This document shows, one piece after another, positions 52,953 to 61,666 of a stretch of 64,000 bases of DNA. The notes beneath the pieces are model-generated. The model was not told the DNA's origin, did no database searches, and was given only the letters and a program-made list of their open reading frames with translations. The DNA comes from Nitzschia sp. pyKryTriq1. Lineage: Eukaryota > Bacillariophyta > Bacillariophyceae > Bacillariales > Bacillariaceae. The position numbers and the translations under genes were made by a program. Every line of letters starts with the position of its first letter. Position 1 is the first letter of the stretch. The DNA lies in assembly GCA_956465555.1 (NCBI GenBank), contig OY101115.1, forward strand, positions 4,440,120-4,504,119, written 5' to 3'.

Positions 52953-55799
52953 TCAAAATGGAACACTGTCGTAGTCTTCTGGTTTGGGGACTTCGGCCCG
53001 TTTCGGTCGGAATCCAGAATTGCTCTTTCCACCACCATTACCACCACGCGGAGGAGAAGCAGTATTCGTATCGTAATAGGTGTATGGAAGGTTGTTGTTG
53101 GTGCGTGCAGTACTTTTCAACCGATCCATCAATCGTTGTTTGATAGTGACAAATCCCATTTCATCGTAGAATCGAAGGATCCGATCAGGATTCATGACTT
53201 GCATTCTCAAATCCGCAACTCGATCGGGAGGTGCCGCAAATTCTTCTTCCGACGAGGACGAAGGAGAATCAATGAGCATTGCCTCCCAATCCAATCCCCT
53301 TTCCAATCGTACCAGTGCTTGAGATAAAATGGCTTGGTCCCGATACATTTCCAATTTTTCTCTCCGTTTCGCTTGCTTCACTTGATCGAGATTGTCCAAC
53401 AATCCTTCCAAAGAACCAAACTCTTGCATCAATTGCGCCGCAATCTTGGGACCGATTCCGGGCACACCTGGAATATTATCGGCGGTATCCCCCGCCAACG
53501 CCAAGACATCGCCCAATTGATGGGCCGGAACACCCCATTTCTCCATGACACTGTCATGATCCCAATGCGTCGTCGTCATGGGATCAATCATTTCCACAAC
53601 TCCACCACCACGACCACCATGTAAGGATGATGATGATGATGATGATGTCGTCGTGGAGTTGGTCACGAGTTGCATCAGATCCTTATCTCCCGAATATATA
53701 TGAACCGTCAATCCTTCTTGTAAAGCCTTGTGAGAGATGGAAGCAATGACATCGTCTGCTTCATATCCCGGTGCTTCGACCCACAACATGCCGTAGGCTT
53801 GTGCAGCTTTGCGAAAGAAGGGGAACTGTGGAATCAAATCCATGGGAGCCTCTTGTCGATGCGCCTTGTATTGCGAATACATGTCATGACGCATCGTCTT
53901 GGGACCTCCCGAGAGGGGCGAAGGAGCATCGCAACACAAGACCAACCGGGGTTGTTTCCCAGCCAATAGTTGCGACATTACCATGCGATTGAGCATGTTG
54001 CAAAACCCCAAAACAGCACTGGTAGGCATTCCATCGGCTCGATGCATGGGTGGCATGGAATAGTAGGCACGGAAAATAAAACTGGAAGTGTCCACGAGCA
54101 TGAGTGGCTCACTATCATTATCTTGATACTGAGACGAGTTTTCGCCGGTGGATGATGATGGTATAGTGGATCGCTCTTGCTGCTGTTGCTGTTGTTGCTT
54201 CTGCTGCTTCAAAGTCTTTTGTTGGGACCGTTCTTCTTGTTTCGACAATCGACTATACAATTGTTTCGTTTGTCGATGTTGTAAAATAAGTTTGGCAAGA
54301 ATATTGGACATGGCCATCCCTTCGAGTACTGATTTGGACGTTGATTCATCCGGATTTCCAAACAAGACCATGGAAACTTGCTTGTAACTCGCCAAATTAA
54401 ACGACCTTCCATTGTTGGCCGTCACAATTTCTTTTTCGATACGTTGCAAATCAGTTTCGAGTTGATACAAAGTGTCGAGACGACGGGAAGATTCGACCAT
54501 GGGGACTGCTGCTGCTGCTGCTGCGGCTGCTGCTGACGCTTTAGTTTCATCATCCACCAGCATGGATGGAAAATTGATTTCTTGCTCCTGAAAACTGTAT
54601 TTGGCACGAAATGCTTCGGCAGATAGGTTAGAATCATCATCAGCGGATCGTTTCCACGAGTAGTCGTCATCTTGGACAGTACGTGATGTACTACCATTAT
54701 TGATATCATCGACCGGATCAGGATCGGGATCCGCGATTATGGAAAGGAAACTCAAAGGACTTCGAGGCTCTGCGATTTCTTCCTCCTCTTGTTCTTCTTT
54801 TCGTTTATTCTTTCTTTGTTGTTGTTGTTGGGGTTGAAAAGACGGTTTTGGAGTTACTTTTGGAGGAGATGATGATGATGATGATGAATATGGTAGTGAT
54901 GTTGGTGCTGGTGCCGGTGCTGGTGGGGAAGTCTTGGAGTAGCTCATCGGCGGCGGAGGCGACTGTGGTGTAGGTTGTGTCGAGCTTTTTCTTGATGTTG
55001 TTGTTGTTGATGGTGATGATGTTGTTCTTCTAGGAGAAGATCGGTCCATTGGATCTTGGTCAAAGCCCATCATCATCCTGCTCCCCAAAGAGCGGGTATC
55101 ACCATCACCATCATCACCACCACCACCACCATAACCTTGTTCATCTGCATTATCATCATCATCTTCCCAGTCTTGTGGATTGTAATTGGCGGCCATACCC
55201 TCCACATCATTTTCATATTCATCCATCATACCGGCCCCTAGCATTAGTGCTCCTGGTGACATCCTATTATTGGATGGATCATCATCAAAAGTATTATTGT
55301 TATTATCCAGATCGTCAAAGGTCAGAAACTTGGCGGGTCGGCCAGTTCCACCCTGATCATCATCATCGTCATCGTCATCCCCTGGTCCTCGGCGTCTGGC
55401 CGCCATGGACACCAAGGAAGAAGAATGTCGATACCGATGATGCTGATGATGATGATGATTCCGATGATGATTCCAATGATTGATCCATGGCGTAGTGATG
55501 GGTGGTGTCGTAATCAAGAATCCGTCCTTATGATCTTGGTGGTGGTGGTGGTGTGATGTTGCTGGTCTTCCTCGACGAGAAGAAGAAGAAGACAACGAGG
55601 ATGTGGAGAATCGCGAAACATCCCACGCCGAGGCACACGGAAAGAATACTAATGATAGTGCCCGTCTTGCTGTTGTTGTTGTTGTTCTTGTCGTAACAGC
55701 AGCAATATTATTATTAATAGTAGAATTGCTCCGGATCATTGCTAAAAGCAGAGGCATGATGATGGTACTGGCAATGAATAGTGCTTTCGCTTGGAGCAT
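52953..55799 (-). CDS. Organellar 5'-3' exonuclease (PolI N-terminal/FEN family)
   Basis: Single exon, 948 aa. The first 570 residues hold a hydrophobic leader (LFIASTIIMPLLLAM), then FFPCASAWDVSRF, followed by long His, Ser, Asp, Pro and Gln runs. CASA-W resembles the ASA-F/W junction of diatom plastid bipartite signals, although it lies about 57 residues in. The nuclease domain (about 570-870) starts EPLMLVDTSSFIFRAYYSMP and has GYEADDVIAS and IYSGDKDLMQLV, the acidic metal-binding residues. The helix-hairpin-helix part is GDTADNIPGVPGIGPKIAAQ. It matches the 5'-3' exonuclease of bacterial DNA polymerase I and plant organellar OEX proteins, which remove primers and flaps. No polymerase domain is attached. 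Plastid targeting is inference. Confidence 0.82.
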   Translation of the reverse strand: MLQAKALFIASTIIMPLLLAMIRSNSTINNNIAAVTTRTTTTTARRALSLVFFPCASAWDVSRFSTSSLSSSSSRRGRPATSHHHHHQDHKDGFLITTPPITTPWINHWNHHRNHHHHQHHRYRHSSSLVSMAARRRGPGDDDDDDDDQGGTGRPAKFLTFDDLDNNNNTFDDDPSNNRMSPGALMLGAGMMDEYENDVEGMAANYNPQDWEDDDDNADEQGYGGGGGDDGDGDTRSLGSRMMMGFDQDPMDRSSPRRTTSSPSTTTTSRKSSTQPTPQSPPPPMSYSKTSPPAPAPAPTSLPYSSSSSSSPPKVTPKPSFQPQQQQQRKNKRKEEQEEEEIAEPRSPLSFLSIIADPDPDPVDDINNGSTSRTVQDDDYSWKRSADDDSNLSAEAFRAKYSFQEQEINFPSMLVDDETKASAAAAAAAAAVPMVESSRRLDTLYQLETDLQRIEKEIVTANNGRSFNLASYKQVSMVLFGNPDESTSKSVLEGMAMSNILAKLILQHRQTKQLYSRLSKQEERSQQKTLKQQKQQQQQQQERSTIPSSSTGENSSQYQDNDSEPLMLVDTSSFIFRAYYSMPPMHRADGMPTSAVLGFCNMLNRMVMSQLLAGKQPRLVLCCDAPSPLSGGPKTMRHDMYSQYKAHRQEAPMDLIPQFPFFRKAAQAYGMLWVEAPGYEADDVIASISHKALQEGLTVHIYSGDKDLMQLVTNSTTTSSSSSSSLHGGRGGGVVEMIDPMTTTHWDHDSVMEKWGVPAHQLGDVLALAGDTADNIPGVPGIGPKIAAQLMQEFGSLEGLLDNLDQVKQAKRREKLEMYRDQAILSQALVRLERGLDWEAMLIDSPSSSSEEEFAAPPDRVADLRMQVMNPDRILRFYDEMGFVTIKQRLMDRLKSTARTNNNLPYTYYDTNTASPPRGGNGGGKSNSGFRPKRAEVPKPEDYDSVPF

Positions 55800-56533
55800 G
55801 ATCTTCTATATACGCAGACGTAACTTTACTGACTGTCTGTATATTAAAATTATACGCACAGGGACAGCAATGATTCTTAGCAACTACTACTCTCTCTACT
55901 CTCTAGTAGAGTTGAGTAGAGTATAGAGTAGCTCGTCAAGCAGTAACAGGTCTACCGGTATATATATATATCCAGAGAGGAGTGAGAAATAGTACCGGCA
56001 GAGTACTTGGTACGGGTTTCTGGTCCTGCTAATATGGTACTCGCGGTGCAAATGAAGCGAAGGATATGCATGCAATGCTGCGCATTCGTCGCCAGGTCTC
56101 ATCTCGTCGCGTCGTGGCTCGTGGCTACTTGTACTGTACTGGTACGCAATCTGTGTCGCGATCCACGCCCACACCATCACCCTCTTTTCTTTTCCACAGG
56201 CGAGACTACTACTACTGGTAGCTAGTACAAGTAGAGACTAAAATGGGGATTGCCTAAAACATAATTCCTAGAGTACAGTAATTACAATTGTTGGTTACAT
56301 CATACTACTTGTAGTCCTGTTAGACTGCTGTGATAGGAGTTAATAATATTTCAAGGGCAACACCCGGCCATCAGGTCTACTATACGTCATGCAATATAGT
56401 CGTCGTCGTATCTTCTCCTCCTTTTATCCGATTTCTTGTACTGTGTGTACAAAATCAGAAGTACCCAGTACCCACACGTACACCATATACTCCGAGCCGA
56501 GCAGCACGAAATCAGCAGCATGCGCAGCTGGTA
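55800..56533. other. Intergenic, no gene
   Basis: This is the upstream region of the exonuclease gene and the downstream region of the kinase gene. It holds CTCTACTAGTAG and TATATATATA tracts near 55890-55970. Confidence 0.35.
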
Positions 56534-58798
56534 CTATTGATCTATGGGTGAGTTGCTTGAGGAACCGCCCGAACTTCGATGCAAGGATGACCCTGGCGTT
56601 ATGGCCTTGAAGATCTTGGATATGGCTGAAGAAGCCTTTGTTGGAACAGCAGCACCATCCTCCCCACGATTTGCATCTTCAGCACCATCGCCGCCGCCGC
56701 CGCCGCTCTTCCTTTCCTTGCTCTTTCGTAAGAATCCAAATGGAGAGGACTTGGTGGGGGCGCCGGCGGCACTGGTAGGGTCTTCTTGTTTCTTTTCTTG
56801 TTGCTGGTCACCACTAGTAATACCCCTACCAGAGGATTCCATATCGGCAGGTGCTCCCGGCTCCGCGTAGGCGCCTGGAAACATACCAATACTACCTTCA
56901 GTGGTGGTGGGAAGTGCCACCTTCTTGATGACGGATGCGGTAGTAGAGGTTCGCTTATCACCAGCATCACCAGAGGTTGTTGTGGAATGGTTGGACTGAG
57001 AAAGCTGGAGTCGCGATCGAAAGTCTGCCAAGGACAGCGATGCGCTTGTACTAGCATCATCTTCTGGTTGTCGTTCTTGAATCATAATGGCCGAGTCAGA
57101 TGCGCCAAGTGACGGAAGTACGGGGTCTTGATTCCAAGGGGCGTTGGGAAAGGGATCATTCGCATTCGCATTCCGCGGGCTCTCGTTACTACTACTGTCT
57201 AGGTCCATGTAGAGCGAAGCATCTGCGGCTACTCGGGCAGCAGCCGCCGCCATGTTGCTGGAAGACTTGGACGAAGACTTGGAGGACGAAGACCTGTTGG
57301 AAGTTGCGGGGGCACCGCCACCACCACCACCACCACTACCACGGGCAAAGGCGCGAAGGAAGCTGTTTTTCCGTTTCGGATGTGCCACACGCTCCATAGA
57401 GGGCGAGGCAGTGATCGAAGGACGACGCCAAGAGGAGCGTCGCTCCTGTAGTTGGTGTCGCATGGTGATACTTTGTTCGAGTCGCCATTCCACTTGTTCA
57501 GCGTTAGGTCGGGCTTCTGGATCGGAGCACCAGCATTCTTGAATCAGCCTTCTGGTCTCGAGATCTGCAATGTCGGCGCAGTTGGGCCTCCAATAATTCA
57601 GAATAACTTCATTGGTAAATTTGGACTGGGCAAAAACTTCGTTCCTTTTTCGCGAGGAAGGAGGAGAGGACTTGTGATTTCTCGGCTCTGGTGTGAAAAA
57701 TGCATCGTAGGGGCGTTCCAAAGTGGCGAGTTCCCACAATATGACGGCAAAGCTGTAAATATCCCCCGGAAGCCCCGAAGGCTGACAGAGAATGATTTCA
57801 GGCGCCATGTATCGAAAGTTTCCTTCCAGTTGAATATCCAGACGACATTCTTGAGGCGATCGGGCCAGACCTAAATCAAAGAGTTTGACTTGGCCTGTCC
57901 GCGCATCAAAACCAATGGATTCGGGGCATAGGTCTCGAACCACAATATGATGTTGAGTGTGCAGATACGTAACTGCACTGGCAATGGCTGTAGCCACGGC
58001 AATGCGTTCCGCTAGTTCGCCTCGACTTTCGTTGGATTCTTCTTGTATTCGAGAAGTAGAGGCAGCAGGCGTCATGGAGAAAGGACCTTGTTTGGGAGGC
58101 GAAGGGGAAAGGGAGGATGAAGATGGTGACTTTTTGGTTTTGGAGAGCCGCCGGCCAAGTCTTCCGGCAATGCCTCGAGGCTGCTGGTACTCTCGCCATT
58201 TGGGTAGCCGTTCTTCCAGCGTCTCACTGATAAGATCCAGAACCAGGAAGTATCCATGTTCCCCTCGAGCGGACAACGGAAAGTCTGTAGTGCTAAAGCT
58301 GCCCACGAGCCCTTCCACGGCATGACCCCTTAGTTTGATAATGTGCGGGTGGTGGCACTCCGCCAGAATAACAGCTTCTCGGTAGAGTTCTTCCGCCGCA
58401 CTTGCAAGGATTGTAGAGGTATCCTTGTTATCTTTGGAAGCAGCCGCGCGTTGCTCTATCCTCGTTGGGTTCAACGACTTTAAAGCGTACTGAAACTGTG
58501 GTGGGTGCGTCGCCTTTTTTGAGGACGATGCCGCCGTTCCTCGATTGTCCCCCGTTTGAATATCGGACGGAAGAGTTACTTTAAACACCATACTGCATCT
58601 CCCACTTCCTATTATGGAGTCAAAGATGACATCCGCAAAGAAGACCTGCGTGGTTGCCATGTACAGCAGCGAGTCTAAATGCTTCGTCTCCAAATCTCTC
58701 ATGTGAGACATTACCGCTGGCGTCAGCATGCTGTGGAAGGACGTTAACGGCCGAGCCTGGCTCCGGTTGGACCGGACGGAAGATTGGCTATGATCCAT
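56534..58798 (-). CDS. Protein kinase (TKL-like) with altered catalytic loop
   Basis: Single exon, 754 aa. The kinase domain spans about 60-440. The glycine loop is IIGSGRCSMVFKV and the ATP-binding Lys is in YALKSL. Then come EELYREAVILAECHHPHIIK (helix C Glu, seen as two blocks), VVRDLCPESIGFD near 286, FDLGLARS near 308 and MAPEII near 333. A Ser/Pro-rich insert lies between the hinge and helix E. The HRDLKPEN loop is changed: His, Lys and the metal-binding Asn are Val, Cys and Ser, while Asp is kept. DFG is DLG, with the Asp kept. The C-terminal 300 residues are Ser/Gly-rich and disordered. Activity may be weak or absent. Position and layout suggest a cytoplasmic signalling kinase or pseudokinase. 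Confidence 0.8.
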   Translation of the reverse strand: MDHSQSSVRSNRSQARPLTSFHSMLTPAVMSHMRDLETKHLDSLLYMATTQVFFADVIFDSIIGSGRCSMVFKVTLPSDIQTGDNRGTAASSSKKATHPPQFQYALKSLNPTRIEQRAAASKDNKDTSTILASAAEELYREAVILAECHHPHIIKLRGHAVEGLVGSFSTTDFPLSARGEHGYFLVLDLISETLEERLPKWREYQQPRGIAGRLGRRLSKTKKSPSSSSLSPSPPKQGPFSMTPAASTSRIQEESNESRGELAERIAVATAIASAVTYLHTQHHIVVRDLCPESIGFDARTGQVKLFDLGLARSPQECRLDIQLEGNFRYMAPEIILCQPSGLPGDIYSFAVILWELATLERPYDAFFTPEPRNHKSSPPSSRKRNEVFAQSKFTNEVILNYWRPNCADIADLETRRLIQECWCSDPEARPNAEQVEWRLEQSITMRHQLQERRSSWRRPSITASPSMERVAHPKRKNSFLRAFARGSGGGGGGGAPATSNRSSSSKSSSKSSSNMAAAAARVAADASLYMDLDSSSNESPRNANANDPFPNAPWNQDPVLPSLGASDSAIMIQERQPEDDASTSASLSLADFRSRLQLSQSNHSTTTSGDAGDKRTSTTASVIKKVALPTTTEGSIGMFPGAYAEPGAPADMESSGRGITSGDQQQEKKQEDPTSAAGAPTKSSPFGFLRKSKERKSGGGGGDGAEDANRGEDGAAVPTKASSAISKIFKAITPGSSLHRSSGGSSSNSPIDQ

Positions 58799-59694
58799 CC
58801 TTATTTATCCGTATTTGTTTGCGTTGATAGCGAAACAGTTTCGAGCGCAAAGTGGATTACCCTCTCGCTATAAATTCGATCGGAATTCGTTACCCTTCTT
58901 TCGACGAGCTTCAAGAGGAAGACTGTGATAGATGAATTCAGTAAAGTCTCTCTCAAGTAGCTATTTTTAGAGGCAAGGGCTGAATGTCATGGTTCTTGCT
59001 TTTGCTTTGGTATTTGCTATGTTCACTTGTGCTGGTACGGTGACGGCACAATACTGCTGTCTTTCTCCTCTTCCTCCGGGTGTGCGTTGTGCACTTTTCG
59101 GCTTACAATGATTCTTTGGGAAGCAATAATCGTACTACCGGTCTGGTATTGGTTCGTAGAACCAGTACCAGGTCCGAAGTACCGGGTTAGGTTGTCGGCG
59201 TCGCCAACGCGCCAAGGCACGTACACACGAGTACAGAAGGGCGGCAACAGCCGAACTGATGCGCTGACGATAGAAAGCAGCTGGTTCGTTTTACCGGGTA
59301 CTATGAGAACCGGCTTTGAAGTTCCAACCTGCCAGACAATTATTATTTAGAAGGGCATAAAATAAATAATGCTGGAACAAATGCACATAAGGATGGCTGT
59401 TGGATCAAATACTTATTTCAAGAACTCATGCCGCAAGAGTGAAAGCACTTTCACGCTGACGCACAGTTAAAGTAGGATGCCACACAACACACAATGCATA
59501 ATTCGCCTTCGTCCTGCCTTTTCATTAAGAGTCTACTGTACAAGTACAAGTACCCGTACTGTAGGCGCGCGGCGGGCGTGTCGAGGTGGTGCGTGCGTGG
59601 CTACAGTACCATTACCTTTCGTGGCCAAGGTTGAGGTTGGCGTGCATATGTGCATGATGATGGATTGACTACGACGAAAAAGACATTGCAGAGA
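58799..59694. other. Intergenic up to the Copia insertion
   Basis: No supported gene. The sequence up to 59694 is the pre-insertion flank of the retroelement; CCGGT and GTAC palindromes recur. Confidence 0.35.
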
Positions 59695-59699
59695 GGAGC

Positions 59700-59996
59700 T
59701 GTTGAAGCAAGTGGCTATTTACAACTAATCTGGAATCCAATAAAGATACCCACTTGATTGTTGCAATAGTCCACTGCGATCTGATATTTCATGCAAATCG
59801 GATTATTAAATTTTTATGTTCCTATCCGATGATATCTTCCTTGTTTCACGTTTCACTTGTTTCTTCTCCAAATAATGGTTGGTCGATAGACAATATCTTT
59901 CTTTCTTACGTTGATGTCTCATACCACCATAGATCATATGTATGTATACTGCCTTCATACCTTGGTATGGTCGGTGTCCGACCAGTTTACTCAACA
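59700..59996 (-). repeat. Copia LTR (3' LTR in element orientation)
   Basis: 297-bp direct repeat of 61049-61345, bounded by TG...CA with TGTTGA/TCAACA terminal inverted repeats. Confidence 0.9.
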
Positions 59997-61048
59997 CACT
60001 CCTGTGGGATGGGCTTCAACATCTAGTCCTTCAGCCCCAGGATAGCCCTACGGAACTTGTGGAACGCAGCTCCTTGTAGAGGCTTAGTAAAAAAATCAGC
60101 AGTCATTTCAGTGGTGGGACAGTACTCCACAGTCACGTCCCCATTGGCGATCCTATCCGCCACGAAGTAGTACCTGATATCGATGTGTCGGGTTCTCTTA
60201 CTGCTTGATGCCAGCCCGTTCTTTTCCAGTAGCATGGCGCTCTGGTTGTCTTGATACACTGTGCTTGGGCCAACGTCATACCCTTGCAGCACTGTCGTAA
60301 TTTGGAATCCACGTTTCAGGTACACCTGGTGGATATGACGCACCGCGGTCGACAGCGTGGAGGCTTGCCGGTTGCCGATCCGTTCCGCCGTACCGAAACG
60401 GAGGTTTCTTGATATCGACATGAAGAAGGGTATTTTGTTCACAAACATAATGTCGATGGCGAGGATGATCGCACGGTACCGGTCCATGATCTCGATTGGT
60501 AGTGGGAGCAGGGGTGCCACGGTGACTGGTTCACCGGCGCGTCGGGGAGTTTTGCCCTTTAGGGATCCGAGGTTGGGGCCGAAAATGTCTTCCGCTGTCT
60601 TGATATCTTCGATGGTGACGGGACAGTTCGGTAGCGAATTGTTGGCGATGATGCGAATGAATTCGCGGACAGAGGGACGACCGATCATGTCTTGGGTCTT
60701 GCGAGCAAATCTGGCACGGGTCACATCTCTGTCGGAGTAGTTGTGTTCCTTCTCCTTCACGGTCGTCACGAGAGCGCCGTCTTTTACGTCCTTGCCCTCA
60801 GCCACCGCCTTGGTGGTTCGGAGGAATTGGTCGGCCTGGCGACTCTCGGAGGTATCGTAGACATCATTCTTAATGTCGTCAGTTTTGCCCTCGAACTTCT
60901 TGTTCGGTGGTACAGTTCGTTGTTTGTTCGGAGGTGTTACGGTTGGGCGTCTTTTATTCATACGACCGCCGCCGTACCCGCCGCCACCTTGGCTGCTGGG
61001 CGTTTGGGATGGTTGTTCTACCATATCCACGCGATAAAAATTTAATAA

Positions 61049-61345
61049 TGTTGAAGCAAGTGGCTATTTACAACTAATCTGGAATCCAATAAAGATACCC
61101 ACTTGATTGTTGCAATAGTCCACTGCGATCTGATATTTCATGCAAATCGGATTATTAAATTTTTATGTTCCTATCCGATGATATCTTCCTTGTTTCACGT
61201 TTCACTTGTTTCTTCTCCAAATAATGGTTGGTCGATAGACAATATCTTTCTTTCTTACGTTGATGTCTCATACCACCATAGATCATATGTATGTATACTG
61301 CCTTCATACCTTGGTATGGTCGGTGTCCGACCAGTTTACTCAACA
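61049..61345 (-). repeat. Copia LTR (5' LTR in element orientation)
   Basis: 297-bp direct repeat of 59700-59996 with the same ends. It is followed on the plus strand by the target duplication GGAGC. Confidence 0.9.
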
Positions 61346-61350
61346 GGAGC

Positions 61351-61666
61351 TGCACCGGTACAGCAGTACCGGTACCGGTACAGTCTACAAGTACAGTACC
61401 GGCACCGTAGTCTACTAGTTAAATTACTACTGTTTTATTTCGCTGGTTTACGATATGGTACTCTACTAGCTCTAGCTAGAGGGACTAGTCTATTAGTCTG
61501 CTCCTGCGACGCATCTCTAAAGCAATCCAATTTACAGTGTGCTATCCAATCTATATGAACTATGAGGAGCCACTACTACTCTAGCGTTTCTTCTTTGCTT
61601 CCCAGTGTGAAGCTAAAGAATCAACAACAGTTACTCCAAACAACAAAAAATAGCACAACTCTTGTG
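61351..61666. other. Intergenic, palindrome-rich
   Basis: Nested CCGGTAC palindromes lie at 61355-61410. A weak relative of the dispersed repeat (TTTCGCTGGTTTACGATAT) lies at 61438-61456. No gene. Confidence 0.4.

Larger units (their letters stand above)
59695..61350 (-). mobile_element. Copia-type LTR retroelement, short derivative with both LTRs and target duplication
   Basis: Element 59700-61345 is flanked by the 5-bp target duplication GGAGC at 59695-59699 and 61346-61350. LTRs lie at 59700-59996 and 61049-61345, both 297 bp. Each starts TGTTGA and ends TCAACA, and they look identical by eye, which implies a recent insertion. The interior (about 1.05 kb) reads on the minus strand and holds gag-like, integrase-like and Copia RNase H-like parts. 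The RNase H-like part includes VYQDNQSAMLLEKNG, RTRHIDIRYYFVADRI and ADFFTKPLQGAAFH. Full-length Copia elements are about 5 kb, so this copy is broken and would depend on a helper element. Confidence 0.88.
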
